A DNA stretch of 64,000 nt from an uncultured Clostridia bacterium (GCA_946555465.1 CAMNST010000003.1:128226-192225); one strand, 5' to 3'. Positions 51,476 through 60,548 are shown, counted from the first letter of the stretch. The notes: generated by a model from the letters alone, not told the origin. A program made the numbers and translations.

Positions 51476-52228
51476 TTAACTGTTTAAATATTCTTCAAGG
51501 CATATTTTTTTATCATAAATTTTTTTGGCCGCCTCTTTGCCCACATAACGGTAATGCCACGGTTCGTAACTTATTCCTGTTATTTCACTTTTATCATTGG
51601 GATATCGCAGAACAAAGCCATATTTCCAACTGTTACTTAAAAGCCATTTCTGAACAGGTGTATCTTCCTGTTTTTCATCAAGAAGTTGATATGAAACATC
51701 AACGATATCAAGCGCCAATCCCAACTGATGCTCGCTTGTTCCCGGTATTGCCACAAGTTCTCCGGCCGCCTTTTTTGCATCCTCCTGTGAATAACCGTAT
51801 GAAAGATACCGGTCAACTTTGTTCTTGAAAAGTTCTTCCTGCTTTTCTCTTGTGCGGTATGAAGAACATATAAGCGGGTTGAGCCCTTCTGCTCTGCAGT
51901 CATCCATCATATCTTGTAAATCGGTATATGCTCTTTCGTCAATTCCGTGCCCGTTATCAAGATATTTTATAGTCGGATTATAGTTTTCAGGCAGCGAATG
52001 CCACGGATTAACCAGCATCAGATTCCACTGCGTTTTGTCGATTTCGGGTTTTTCTGTTGTGGTATTCTGTGTGGTTTGCAAATCGGCAGATGTGTGCTCC
52101 TGTTGTTTTTCCGAATCATCTTTCAGAATGCCGGTAAGTACGCATATTACAACAAGAATAAACACAACCCATGCGAGAGTGCACAGTTTTATTATTTTAT
52201 TTTTTTGGTTTATTCCGTGGTCATTCAT
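51476..52228 (-). CDS. D-alanyl-D-alanine carboxypeptidase, VanY-type (M15B)
   Basis: A 250-aa membrane-anchored metallopeptidase that trims D-Ala from peptidoglycan stem peptides. One N-terminal helix (~14-36), an outside linker rich in Ser/Thr/Glu, then the VanY domain with ICSSYRTREKQEELF, PGTSEHQLGLALDI (SXHXXGXAXD, zinc His and Asp) and YEPWHYRYVG (EXWH). ATG 52228 has AGAGGA upstream; an in-frame ATG at 52282 lacks one. Housekeeping role more likely than glycopeptide resistance because no van ligase genes are near. Confidence 0.9.
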   Translation of the reverse strand: MNDHGINQKNKIIKLCTLAWVVFILVVICVLTGILKDDSEKQQEHTSADLQTTQNTTTEKPEIDKTQWNLMLVNPWHSLPENYNPTIKYLDNGHGIDERAYTDLQDMMDDCRAEGLNPLICSSYRTREKQEELFKNKVDRYLSYGYSQEDAKKAAGELVAIPGTSEHQLGLALDIVDVSYQLLDEKQEDTPVQKWLLSNSWKYGFVLRYPNDKSEITGISYEPWHYRYVGKEAAKKIYDKKICLEEYLNS

Positions 52229-52324
52229 AAACTGAAAAATCCTCTTTAATATTTTTTTGAACAGATTTAACCGAACATACAAAAATACTATTTGCTTAAG
52301 ATTTTGAATTATACAGTTTTTATG

Positions 52325-52353
52325 TTGACTAATATTTCTTATTGTAATATAAT
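52325..52353 (+). promoter_or_regulatory. Promoter of structured RNA copy 3
   Basis: TTGACT (52325-52330), 17-bp spacer, TATAAT (52348-52353), then AATTTTGC as in copy 2. The predicted +1 (52360) is the first base of stem P1. Confidence 0.8.
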
Positions 52354-52359
52354 AATTTT

Positions 52360-52517
52360 GCTACACAAATTTCATATTACTAAGTGCTGGTATGTAATTT
52401 TTTATCTTTTGATAAAAATGCATGCTCTTTTAATCATACTAACATTTAGTAGTTAATTTGTGTAGCAGCAAACGGAGCATGCGTTTTTTATGCGCGGCTT
52501 CGGCTGCGCATTTTTTA
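52360..52517 (+). ncRNA. Structured pseudoknotted RNA, copy 3
   Basis: P1 GCTACACAAATT/AATTTGTGTAGC (52360-52371, 52455-52466), P2 TACTAAGTG/CATTTAGTA (52378-52386, 52443-52451), P3 GTATG/CATAC (52390-52394, 52435-52439), P4 TTTTTATC/GATAAAAA (52399-52406, 52411-52418), pseudoknot GCATGCTC/GAGCATGC (52420-52427, 52475-52482), terminator ATGCGCGGC/GCTGCGCAT with UUCG loop (52490-52511) and T-run. Linker AGCAAACG between P1 and pseudoknot equals that of copy 2. A GGGAGGTG follows, but only a 16-codon frame from a TTG. Same family as 44420-44813. Confidence 0.78.
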
Positions 52518-52593
52518 TTTTCGGGAGGTGAAAATTTGCACGGTATTATTACACCGCATTGTTTCAACTGTTGCCAAATCGGATAATAAACAA

Positions 52594-52625
52594 AAAACTG
52601 TCTCGGCAAAAACCGGGACAGTTTT
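52594..52625 (-). terminator. Terminator of the HTH-DUF4097 gene
   Basis: AAAACTGTCTCGG (52594-52606) pairs with CCGGGACAGTTTT (52613-52625; one T-G), 16 bp after the minus-strand stop. Confidence 0.85.
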
Positions 52626-52641
52626 GTTTTATTGTGATATT

Positions 52642-54357
52642 TTATGCACTTTTTAAAATTTCAAGATTTCCGCTGACGGCATCAAAATCTATAGAGTTTG
52701 AACCGTCTTTATAGGTGTGTGTTGTATCACTGAAACTTTTGGTGCTTCTGAAACCGTCAAATTCATATGTTGAAACATTGCCGGATACTGCCTCAAAATT
52801 ACAGGAAAAGCCGGGAATATTCTCGGGCAGATACAGTTTGCAGTTACCGCTTACCGTTTCCATACTGCAGGTGAAAGAATTGCTGCTATTATGAATATCC
52901 AGCATACCGCTTACACCTTGAGCGTCAATCGTGTTATAATTTCCCGTTGCAGTAACGTTACCGCTGACATAATCTATATTGAATTTTTCTGCGTCTATAT
53001 TCTGCATAACAACATCGGCAGAAACCGTTTCAATATCAATTTCGCTGAAATCCATATCCTGCGGAACCAGAACCGTCAGGTGTTTATTCATGCTGCCTGC
53101 ACCGTTTTTATACGGTTTTAATCCCGGTTTGCAGAATTTTATATAAAGTGTATCGCTGTCAACTTTATACCGCATTGTATAGTCGTCACTGCCGGAATAC
53201 GCTTCCTTGAATGAAACAGAATCTCCGTCATAATGCTCAAGAGTTATTTCACCCGATACCCATTCAATGTTTATATCCGACACCGTATCGCACTTTCCCT
53301 CACCGAGCGAATAGGATTTGTCATCATAATCCAGTGAACTGATATATGACGGTGTAAAATTGTCTATAATATTATCAATCGGCAGATTTTTTACAAATGA
53401 AAATGCCCCTACAATCGCAACAACGCATACAACCGTGATGGCACATATAATGGTGAGCAGAATAATTACAAACGGACTGGTCGATTTTTTTGTTTTTGTT
53501 TCGTCAACAACATTTGTTCCCTGCGGTGTGTAATATGTTGCTGATTCGTTTGTATAATTATAGTTTGTTTCTGTTTGGTTTGAAGTCGTTTTTTTTAGTG
53601 CGGAACAAATGGCATAAAAAGCAGGAATGGTTATGAAAACGACCCATGTCGGATGCCATATTCCTAAAAAGAATCCGAAGAATAAATATAAAAAGGTTGC
53701 AAAAACAGGATAACAGAAAGATGACGGTGTTTTTTTCTGAACAGCGGTAATTGTTGATTCAATAATCGGAATAAGAAGAAAAACGATCCATCCTTTTCCC
53801 CAGCCGCTGCCGCCGCAGGCAAAGCCCACGATAAGATAAAATGCAACAGCAAAAATCGGCAGCAGTGTGTGAAGCCATATCAGATTGTTTTTGTTATTGA
53901 CAGATTCTTCAAATTTTTTATGAATATGGTTGTGAAGTTCATCTTTGTTCATATGAACAGACTCGCCGTTTTTGGTTTCTACGTGAATGCCGTCCCATCC
54001 GATATCTACGTGTTCGTTTTCATTATGAACGTGAACACCGTCTTTAAAACTTATGTGTGCCGTACTTTTCGCGTCACTGTATTCACCATATTTATCAGAA
54101 GTTGAAGTGTTGGTATCTGTTTCGGTTTCTTCAACTTTGCTTTTTTCAGGTTTGCTTTTGCCTTGAAGAAGTTCGTCAATCGTTACATTATATAACTGTG
54201 CCAAAGCAATCAGGTTGTCTGTATCGGGACTGCTTTCGTTTCTTTCCCAGTTTGATATTGCCTGTCGGGAAACACCGAGTTTTTCTGCAAGATCTTCCTG
54301 TGAATAGCCATTTGCTTTTCTGAATTCAAGCAATCTTTTTGCTATGTCTGCGTTCAT
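52642..54357 (-). CDS. XRE-HTH membrane protein with DUF4097 (toastrack) domain
   Basis: A 571-aa one-protein fusion. Residues 1-65 are an XRE helix-turn-helix (GYSQEDLAEKLGVSRQAISN); ~70-155 a polar linker; ~160-265 about four membrane helices; ~295-320 another helix; ~340-571 a beta-repeat DUF4097 domain with recurring VSG/VSADV turns (IDIETVSADVVMQNIDAEKF, FNIDYVSGNVTATGNY). So DNA binding inside and a putative adhesin-like or sensing domain outside share one chain. ATG 54357 with GAGGAGATTG. Likely an envelope-sensing regulator; inference. Confidence 0.85.
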   Translation of the reverse strand: MNADIAKRLLEFRKANGYSQEDLAEKLGVSRQAISNWERNESSPDTDNLIALAQLYNVTIDELLQGKSKPEKSKVEETETDTNTSTSDKYGEYSDAKSTAHISFKDGVHVHNENEHVDIGWDGIHVETKNGESVHMNKDELHNHIHKKFEESVNNKNNLIWLHTLLPIFAVAFYLIVGFACGGSGWGKGWIVFLLIPIIESTITAVQKKTPSSFCYPVFATFLYLFFGFFLGIWHPTWVVFITIPAFYAICSALKKTTSNQTETNYNYTNESATYYTPQGTNVVDETKTKKSTSPFVIILLTIICAITVVCVVAIVGAFSFVKNLPIDNIIDNFTPSYISSLDYDDKSYSLGEGKCDTVSDINIEWVSGEITLEHYDGDSVSFKEAYSGSDDYTMRYKVDSDTLYIKFCKPGLKPYKNGAGSMNKHLTVLVPQDMDFSEIDIETVSADVVMQNIDAEKFNIDYVSGNVTATGNYNTIDAQGVSGMLDIHNSSNSFTCSMETVSGNCKLYLPENIPGFSCNFEAVSGNVSTYEFDGFRSTKSFSDTTHTYKDGSNSIDFDAVSGNLEILKSA

Positions 54358-54442
54358 ATATCAATCTCCTCAAAATTGGATTTTTGTAAATGCATTTTCA
54401 GGGCACAAAGTATTTGTTTTCCCTGCGTTTAAACTTATTGTA

Positions 54443-54471
54443 ATTATAGCAGTTTGATGGTATGCAGACAA
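54443..54471 (-). promoter_or_regulatory. Promoter of the HTH-DUF4097 gene
   Basis: Minus strand TTGTCT (54471-54466), 17-bp spacer, TATAAT (54448-54443), giving an ~80-nt leader. Confidence 0.6.
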
Positions 54472-54577
54472 TAAAATCTGCTTTGAAATTACGCAAGTAT
54501 TGCTTGCATTTTGCCTTTTTATGCGGTTTTTTACGGTTTATATTTAATTGACTTGTTCTTAGTTGATAAATTAATAA

Positions 54578-54617
54578 GAGACGGCAGAAAGACGGTTTGC
54601 CCGATATCTGTCGTCTC
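54578..54617 (-). terminator. Hairpin after galM
   Basis: GAGACGGCAGA (54578-54588) pairs with TCTGTCGTCTC (54607-54617; one mismatch). T-run weak; 22 bp after the galM stop. Confidence 0.6.
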
Positions 54618-54638
54618 ATCTGTTATATTAGAATTTTA

Positions 54639-55694
54639 TTACATCACCGAAAATCTGAATTCCGTTACGGTTTTGAATTCCTTGTTCGCTTCAACATAAA
54701 CAAAAGGAAAGTTTGCGTTGTTTACCGAATCGGGATAAAACTGGGTTTCAAGTGCAACACCTCTTCTGAATGTTACAAATGCGTTTCCTTTTCCGGGATT
54801 ATTTTCTTTACTCAGCCATCCGCCGCAGTAGAGTTGAATTCCGGGCAAATCGGTCCACACTTCCATTTTTCTTCCGCTTTCTTCGTCTGCAAGAACAGCA
54901 GCCTGTGCCATTTTGCCGATTTCGCTGTTATAAAGGCAGTAGTTATTATCGTAACCAATTCCGTCAATAATTGCTCTGAAGGGTTCATCAATTCTGTCGC
55001 CGATTTTGTGCATTTCGGTAAAGTCCATCATCGTGCCTTTAACTTCGCCGAGTTCACCTGTAGGCAACTGAGAGTCATCTGTTTCGGTAAATTTGTCGGC
55101 ATTAATCTGGAGAAGATGATTTTCAATAGTGCTGCCGTCATTTCCAGAAAGATTGAAATATGCGTGGTTTGTTGGATTTGCAACTGTCTTTTTGTCGGAA
55201 AGTACGGAATATTCAAGTCTGAGGGTGTTGTCATCTGTAAGGGTGTATTTAACGGTTAATGTGAAGTTGCCGGGAAAACCATCCTGCATATCAGGGGAAA
55301 AGAAAGAGAATGCAACGCTGTTATCTGTTGTTTCTTTAACATCCCAGTTGCTGAAACTGAAACGTCCTCCGCCGTGAAGGGTCCATGTTCCCTGATTTTT
55401 CGGTGTGTTGTAAGTAATGCCGTCCATAGTGAATTTTGCATCTCTTATTCTGTTTGCATATCTGCCGACCAGAAGGCCCTGAAATCCGAGATCGGGATTT
55501 ATATAATGTTTCGGTTCGTCAAAACCAAGAACAACATCGCTGAAGTTTCCGTTTTTGTCAGGAACATTCAGTGATTGTATGCCGCCGCCCAGAGTCATAA
55601 GCGAAACAGACGCACCGTTTTTGTTTGTAATTGTATAAAGTTCTACAATTTCACCATTTTCAAGTTTTCCGAAAATTGATTTTTGGCAACTCAT
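54639..55694 (-). CDS. galM: Aldose 1-epimerase (mutarotase)
   Basis: A 351-aa enzyme interconverting alpha and beta anomers of galactose and glucose. Seen: LMTLGGGIQSLNVPDKNGN, VGRYANRIRDAKF, TLHGG (catalytic His), NPTNHAYFNLSG (second His), and a C-terminal WTDLPGIQLYCGG and GVALETQFYPDSVN with the catalytic Glu. ATG 55694 with GGAGGAATACT; promoter TTGACA-17-TATTAG at 55747-55719 (minus). Stand-alone gene. Confidence 0.93.
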   Translation of the reverse strand: MSCQKSIFGKLENGEIVELYTITNKNGASVSLMTLGGGIQSLNVPDKNGNFSDVVLGFDEPKHYINPDLGFQGLLVGRYANRIRDAKFTMDGITYNTPKNQGTWTLHGGGRFSFSNWDVKETTDNSVAFSFFSPDMQDGFPGNFTLTVKYTLTDDNTLRLEYSVLSDKKTVANPTNHAYFNLSGNDGSTIENHLLQINADKFTETDDSQLPTGELGEVKGTMMDFTEMHKIGDRIDEPFRAIIDGIGYDNNYCLYNSEIGKMAQAAVLADEESGRKMEVWTDLPGIQLYCGGWLSKENNPGKGNAFVTFRRGVALETQFYPDSVNNANFPFVYVEANKEFKTVTEFRFSVM

Positions 55695-55718
55695 AGTATT
55701 CCTCCAAATGTTAATATT

Positions 55719-55747
55719 CTAATAATTAGTATAAGATAAAATGTCAA
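55719..55747 (-). promoter_or_regulatory. Promoter of galM
   Basis: Minus strand TTGACA (55747-55742), 17-bp spacer, TATTAG (55724-55719), 25 bp before the ATG. Confidence 0.55.
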
Positions 55748-55836
55748 CAAATTCAATAGTTTCTTGACTTTTAAAGAGATTGCAAGTATTTTATTATTAT
55801 ATAATGTTGATATAAATATATGAGGGAGTGGACAAG

Positions 55837-56595
55837 TTGGAAACATTAAATTTAGTTATAGCAGGTTTGTTGAGATATGTGCTGCCTGTTCTGGCAATTT
55901 TTATTTTATTCACTTGTATTATATCGCTGTTCAGAAACAGACCGAGGCTTCACAAAATGGCTCAACTTGTTGACCAGAAAAGCGGTTCAATAATAGATAT
56001 TGACAGATGGGAAATTTCTATAGGAAAAAGCAAATCAAATGACATTGTGTTTCCTATGGATGATATTTCGAGATTTCACGCTGTTATTGCAAAAAAAAGT
56101 AAAGAATGGGTAATAACCGATACTTTTTCAAAAACGGGTGTTGAAGTAAACGGCGAAAAAATTGAAGACCGGGCAGTGATTGAAGACGGCGATATTATAA
56201 AAATCGGCGGCGTTACGCTTAAATTTCTTTGTTCCGATGCGCTTTCGGCCAAATCAAAAAGCGAAATAAGAACGGCTGCCACGGGGCTTAATCAAAAACA
56301 GGGGAATGTTGCATATGCAGTTCTGGTTGATGTTAAAACACATAAACCTGTTTATCTCAGAAAAAAAGATGTTCTTATCGGCAGATGTGATTATGCGGAT
56401 ATCAAGATTAATCTTGATACGGTAAGCAGTGAGCATGCAAGAATACATTATACCTCACGCGGCTGGGCTTTGTCGGATCTGAACAGCCACAACGGAACAA
56501 AACTTAACGGCAGATTTATTTCGCAGCCTCAACTCATTTATGATGAGGACACTGTCACTTTCGGCGACAGAGTGTTTGTATTTTATGAAAAGTAG
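55837..56595 (+). CDS. Membrane protein with two FHA domains
   Basis: A 252-aa protein. One N-terminal helix (~10-33), then two FHA domains that bind phosphothreonine: the first with ISIGKSKSNDIV, SRFHAVI and KTGVEVNG (~50-130), the second with VLIGRCDYADI, SSEHARIHY and NSHNGTKLNGR (~170-250). TTG 55837 is preferred over GTG 55828 because GAGGGAG is then 8 nt away. It heads an FHA-SEDS-PBP operon, so it probably connects Ser/Thr kinase signalling with wall synthesis. Confidence 0.85.
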   Translation: METLNLVIAGLLRYVLPVLAIFILFTCIISLFRNRPRLHKMAQLVDQKSGSIIDIDRWEISIGKSKSNDIVFPMDDISRFHAVIAKKSKEWVITDTFSKTGVEVNGEKIEDRAVIEDGDIIKIGGVTLKFLCSDALSAKSKSEIRTAATGLNQKQGNVAYAVLVDVKTHKPVYLRKKDVLIGRCDYADIKINLDTVSSEHARIHYTSRGWALSDLNSHNGTKLNGRFISQPQLIYDEDTVTFGDRVFVFYEK

Positions 56596-56603
56596 GTGAA
56601 AAT

Positions 56604-57881
56604 ATGGCAAGTAAAAGTAAAAAACAAAAGAAAATACCCCATATAAAACCTATCAACAATTTTGCAATGCTCTTTGTTTTAACGGTTTTTCAACTGATTA
56701 CGGGATACAGTGCGGCTTTGGCCGGTGATGCGTTTTCGGGTAAAATGATGTTATGTGCTGCCGTGTTTGCGGCATTTGAATGGTTATATGTCGGCATATT
56801 TTATTTCGCAATGCACAGGCGCAATTTTGAACTTGAGTTTATTGCGTTTTTTCTGACAGGGGTGGGGCTTACGGCAATCGGTTCTGTCAATGTTGATGCC
56901 TGTTTTAAACAAATGCTCATTGCAATATGCGGTGTAATCGGATTTACAATTCTTGTTTTTATATTGGGAAATGTTGAACTATGCATGAAACTGAGAACAC
57001 CTGTTGCGGTTGCAGCATTGATATTGCTTGTGCTGAACCTCATTCTTGCAAAGGTAATCAACGGTGCAGGCAACTGGATTGAAATTGCGGGTGTAAGAAT
57101 TCAGCCGTCTGAATTTGTTAAGGTTGCATTTATTTTTGTAGGTGCTGCAACACTTGAAAAAATCCAGACATCAAAGAACATAATAAAATTTATAATATTT
57201 TCCGTTGCATGTGTAGGTACTCTTATTCTTATACGTGATTTCGGAACAGGTTTGGTATTTTTTGTAACTTTTCTTATTATTGCCTTTATGAATTCGGGCG
57301 ATATTAAAACAGTCGGTCTTGCTGTTTCGGCAGCAGGTATGGGCGGTGCTATCGTAATCAAATATAAATCTTATGTTACAAAAAGATTTTCTGTTTATCG
57401 TCATATATGGGATGACCCTTATGATACGGGTTATCAGCAGGCGCATATTCTTACGGGAATGGCGTCGGGCGGATTGCTGGGTCTTGGCATCGGAAATGGT
57501 AATATAAGGCATTATTTCAAGGATTATCACCTTACGATAACCGATGACATTTTTGGCTTTATATGCGAGGAATGGGGATTTTTATTCGGTATTGTGCTGG
57601 TGCTTTCGTTCGTTGCCATTGCGGTTTCGGCCCTTGTAAATTCAATCGCGGCAAGATCAGCGTTTTATTCCATTGCCGCTGTTGCCGGTGCAGGAATGCT
57701 TTTGTTTCAGACCGCTCTTAATATCTTCGGCATAACCGATGTTCTGCCGCTTACCGGTGTAACATTGCCGTTTGTAAGTCAGGGCGGAAGTTCAATGATA
57801 AGTTGCTGGGCAGTGCTTGCATTTATCAAAGCATCTGATGTGCGTACCTACAATTATCTGGGAGGTGCTAAGAAAAAATGA
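56604..57881 (+). CDS. SEDS-family peptidoglycan polymerase (FtsW/RodA/SpoVE)
   Basis: A 425-aa protein with about ten to twelve membrane helices. Seen: GNWIEIAGVRIQPSEFVKVAFI, LILIRDFGTGLVFF, GYQQAHILTGMASGGLLGLGIGNG, and VLPLTGVTLPFVSQGGSSMI, which are SEDS signatures. It polymerises glycan strands with a partner class B PBP, here the next gene (ATGA overlap). Whether it serves elongation, division or sporulation cannot be decided from sequence. The first ~25 residues are basic and cytoplasmic. Confidence 0.93.
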   Translation: MASKSKKQKKIPHIKPINNFAMLFVLTVFQLITGYSAALAGDAFSGKMMLCAAVFAAFEWLYVGIFYFAMHRRNFELEFIAFFLTGVGLTAIGSVNVDACFKQMLIAICGVIGFTILVFILGNVELCMKLRTPVAVAALILLVLNLILAKVINGAGNWIEIAGVRIQPSEFVKVAFIFVGAATLEKIQTSKNIIKFIIFSVACVGTLILIRDFGTGLVFFVTFLIIAFMNSGDIKTVGLAVSAAGMGGAIVIKYKSYVTKRFSVYRHIWDDPYDTGYQQAHILTGMASGGLLGLGIGNGNIRHYFKDYHLTITDDIFGFICEEWGFLFGIVLVLSFVAIAVSALVNSIAARSAFYSIAAVAGAGMLLFQTALNIFGITDVLPLTGVTLPFVSQGGSSMISCWAVLAFIKASDVRTYNYLGGAKKK

Positions 57882-59263
57882 AAATGATTACAAGAAGAGG
57901 TCTGTTTCTGCTTGTTCTGGTGGTTGCCTTTCTTGGCGGTCTCGGTTTTTTGACATACAGTTTTGTAAGTGACGGAGCAAAATGGGCAATGCAGCCTTAT
58001 AATTACGATTTGTATTATAATGGTGATTTGATAGCAGCGGGAACCATTACCGATTCAAACGGAACCGTTCTTGCAGAAACCGTTGACGGAAAAAGAGTTT
58101 ATAATGAAGATAAAACTACACGAAAATCAACTCTTCACACGGTCGGGGATACAAAAGGTTTTATTTCTACAGGAGTGCAGTCAACATACAAATCAAAACT
58201 TATCGGATACAATCCGCTTAACGGTATTTACAGTATTGTGAAAAACGGCAGCGGAAATAATATGGAACTTACTATAAATTCCGATGTGTGCGATGTTGCA
58301 TATGATGCACTGTCTGACTATAAGGCAGGCTGTGTCGGTGTTGTAAATTACAAGACGGGTGAAATAGTCTGTATGGTATCAACTCCGAGTTATGACCCTA
58401 TGAACAAACCATCGGATATTGATACAAATGATATATATTCAGGTGCATATATAAACCGCCTTCTCAGCGGAATGTATACTCCCGGTTCAACCTTTAAAAT
58501 TGTTACGGCAATTTGTGCTGTTGAAAATATACCGGATATTCAGTCAAGAACATTTGAATGTAAGGGCGAATATGATGCCGGCGGAACACCTATTGAATGT
58601 AACGGCTATCACGGCACCATTTCGTTTAATGACGCACTTGCAAAATCCTGTAACTCGGCATTTGCACAGATTGCTATAGAACTCGGTCCTGAAAAACTTG
58701 CAAAAACTGCCGAGCAGTTAGGTCTTACCTCTGCTGTTTCCGTCAGCGGCAATATCACTTCATCAACAGGCAGATTTTTCCTTGAAAAAGGTGATGCAAA
58801 TGACTATATAGGCTGGACCGGTATCGGTCAGGGCGATACACTTGTGTCTCCCGTTGCAATGCTCAGGCTTGTCAGTGCCATTGCAAACGACGGCAGTGTG
58901 CCGAGTTTTAATATTGTAAATTCATTTGCCACAAAAGCGGGCAAAGCACTTGATTTTGATTTTATATCACGTAATACCCAACTTCTCAGCAGTGAAACGG
59001 CAGATGTTATGAAAAATATGATGAGATATAATATTGTTGAGCAATACGGAGATTATAATTATGAGGGTTTAAATCTTTGTGCAAAATCCGGTACTGCCCA
59101 GATTGATGCTGTTGATTCTCATAATACTGCGTGGTTTGTGGGATTTATGGATGATGAACAAAATCCATATGCATTTGTTGTTCTTGTTGAACACGGAAAT
59201 TCAGGTTCTCAAACGGCAGGTCCTATTGCAAACAGAGTGCTGCAGGCACTTGTAAATGATTGA
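57878..59263 (+). CDS. Class B penicillin-binding protein (PbpA-like transpeptidase)
   Basis: A 461-aa protein with one N-terminal helix (~8-30), a short pedestal and a transpeptidase domain. Active-site motifs: GSTFKIVTA (SXXK, ~206), SCNSAF (SXN, ~261) and CAKSGTAQ (KTG-equivalent KSGT, ~402). Size and plan match actinobacterial PbpA. It overlaps the SEDS gene by 4 bp, so they form a polymerase-transpeptidase pair. Beta-lactam target by family. Confidence 0.92.
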   Translation: MKMITRRGLFLLVLVVAFLGGLGFLTYSFVSDGAKWAMQPYNYDLYYNGDLIAAGTITDSNGTVLAETVDGKRVYNEDKTTRKSTLHTVGDTKGFISTGVQSTYKSKLIGYNPLNGIYSIVKNGSGNNMELTINSDVCDVAYDALSDYKAGCVGVVNYKTGEIVCMVSTPSYDPMNKPSDIDTNDIYSGAYINRLLSGMYTPGSTFKIVTAICAVENIPDIQSRTFECKGEYDAGGTPIECNGYHGTISFNDALAKSCNSAFAQIAIELGPEKLAKTAEQLGLTSAVSVSGNITSSTGRFFLEKGDANDYIGWTGIGQGDTLVSPVAMLRLVSAIANDGSVPSFNIVNSFATKAGKALDFDFISRNTQLLSSETADVMKNMMRYNIVEQYGDYNYEGLNLCAKSGTAQIDAVDSHNTAWFVGFMDDEQNPYAFVVLVEHGNSGSQTAGPIANRVLQALVND

Positions 59264-59282
59264 ATGGTTAAAGAGTGATTGA

Positions 59283-60548
59283 ATGAATTTTGATTTGAAA
59301 AATGAAGAAAAGGCGGAAAAAGCGCTTCTTATCTGTGTTGATACAGGCGATACCGATTACGACGTTTCCATGAGAGAACTTGGTGAACTTGCACGCACTG
59401 CCGGTGCCGAAGTTGTAGGTGAACTGATTCAAAAAAGACCGACTGTTGAAAATGCAACCTTTGTGGGAAAAGGCAGACTTGAAGAAATATCAGAGTTTTG
59501 CAGAAACAATGATGTTGACCTGATTATAGCAGATGCCGAACTTTCTCCGGTTCAGGTGCGTAATATTGAGGATGCAACAGATACCCGTGTTGTTGACAGA
59601 ACAACACTTATTCTTGATATATTTGCCGGCAGGGCACAGTCAAAAGAAGGCAAACTGCAGGTTGAACTGGCTCAACTTAAATATTCACTGCCCAGACTTA
59701 CCGGAAAGGGAACAAGCCTTTCGCGTTTAGGGGGTGGAATAGGAACAAGAGGACCCGGTGAAACAAAACTTGAAAGCGACAAACGCCATATAAGAAGAAA
59801 AATTCAGTATATAAAAAACGAACTTGAGGATGTTGAACGCCGCAGGAATATGCAGCACACAAGAAGAAAAAAGAACGGGGTAAGGGTTGCTGCTATCGTT
59901 GGTTATACAAATGCAGGCAAATCAACGCTTATGAATAAACTGACCGATGCAGGCGTTTTGCAGGAGGACAAACTTTTTGCAACGCTCGACCCTACTGCAA
60001 GGAAACTTGTTTTGCCGAGCGGTGAGCAGATTATGATTGTTGATACGGTAGGCTTTATCAGCAGACTGCCGCACCAACTTGTAGAGGCATTTAAATCCAC
60101 CCTTGAGGAGGCGCTTTATGCAGATGTTATTCTGAATGTCTGCGATGCTTCCGATCCCGAGTGTCATAATCACATAAAAGTTACCAATGAAATACTTTCG
60201 GATATTTACGGCGGCGAATGTATAACTGTTCCTGTTATAAATGTTTTTAATAAATGTGATATCGGCAGTGATGTTGATTTTGGATTTATGTATAACAGAG
60301 AAAGCAGTGTTAAAATCAGCGCAAAAACAGGTTATGGTTTGGATGATTTGCTTAATGCTATTGAAAAATCACTGCCTCAGACAAGAAAAAGGGTTAAGAT
60401 GCTTTTGCCGTTTGAAAAAATCGGTGTTGCTTCACAGATCAGAAAAGATGGTGTTGTTCATAGCGAAAAGTATATGGAGGACGGGCTTCTTCTTGATGCA
60501 ACCGCTCAAATTTCATTTTTAGATTCAGTAAAAGATTATATTATGTAA
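59283..60548 (+). CDS. hflX: GTPase HflX
   Basis: A 421-aa ribosome-associated GTPase that splits stalled or hibernating ribosomes. N-terminal HflX domain with AGAEVVGELIQKRPTVENAT and FVGKGRLEEI, the glycine-rich RLGGGIGTRGPGETKLE, then the G domain with AIVGYTNAGKSTLMNKL (~205), VDTVGFISRLPHQLVEAFKS and NKCDI. Start ATG 59283; 19 bp after the PBP gene. Confidence 0.95.
   Translation: MNFDLKNEEKAEKALLICVDTGDTDYDVSMRELGELARTAGAEVVGELIQKRPTVENATFVGKGRLEEISEFCRNNDVDLIIADAELSPVQVRNIEDATDTRVVDRTTLILDIFAGRAQSKEGKLQVELAQLKYSLPRLTGKGTSLSRLGGGIGTRGPGETKLESDKRHIRRKIQYIKNELEDVERRRNMQHTRRKKNGVRVAAIVGYTNAGKSTLMNKLTDAGVLQEDKLFATLDPTARKLVLPSGEQIMIVDTVGFISRLPHQLVEAFKSTLEEALYADVILNVCDASDPECHNHIKVTNEILSDIYGGECITVPVINVFNKCDIGSDVDFGFMYNRESSVKISAKTGYGLDDLLNAIEKSLPQTRKRVKMLLPFEKIGVASQIRKDGVVHSEKYMEDGLLLDATAQISFLDSVKDYIM

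Noticed and set aside
52533-52590. Tiny frame after RNA copy 3 (TTG start, HGIITPHCFNCCQIG)
   Set aside because: Sixteen codons, rare start codon and no homologue in the other copies; the GGGAGGTG before it is noted with the RNA instead.
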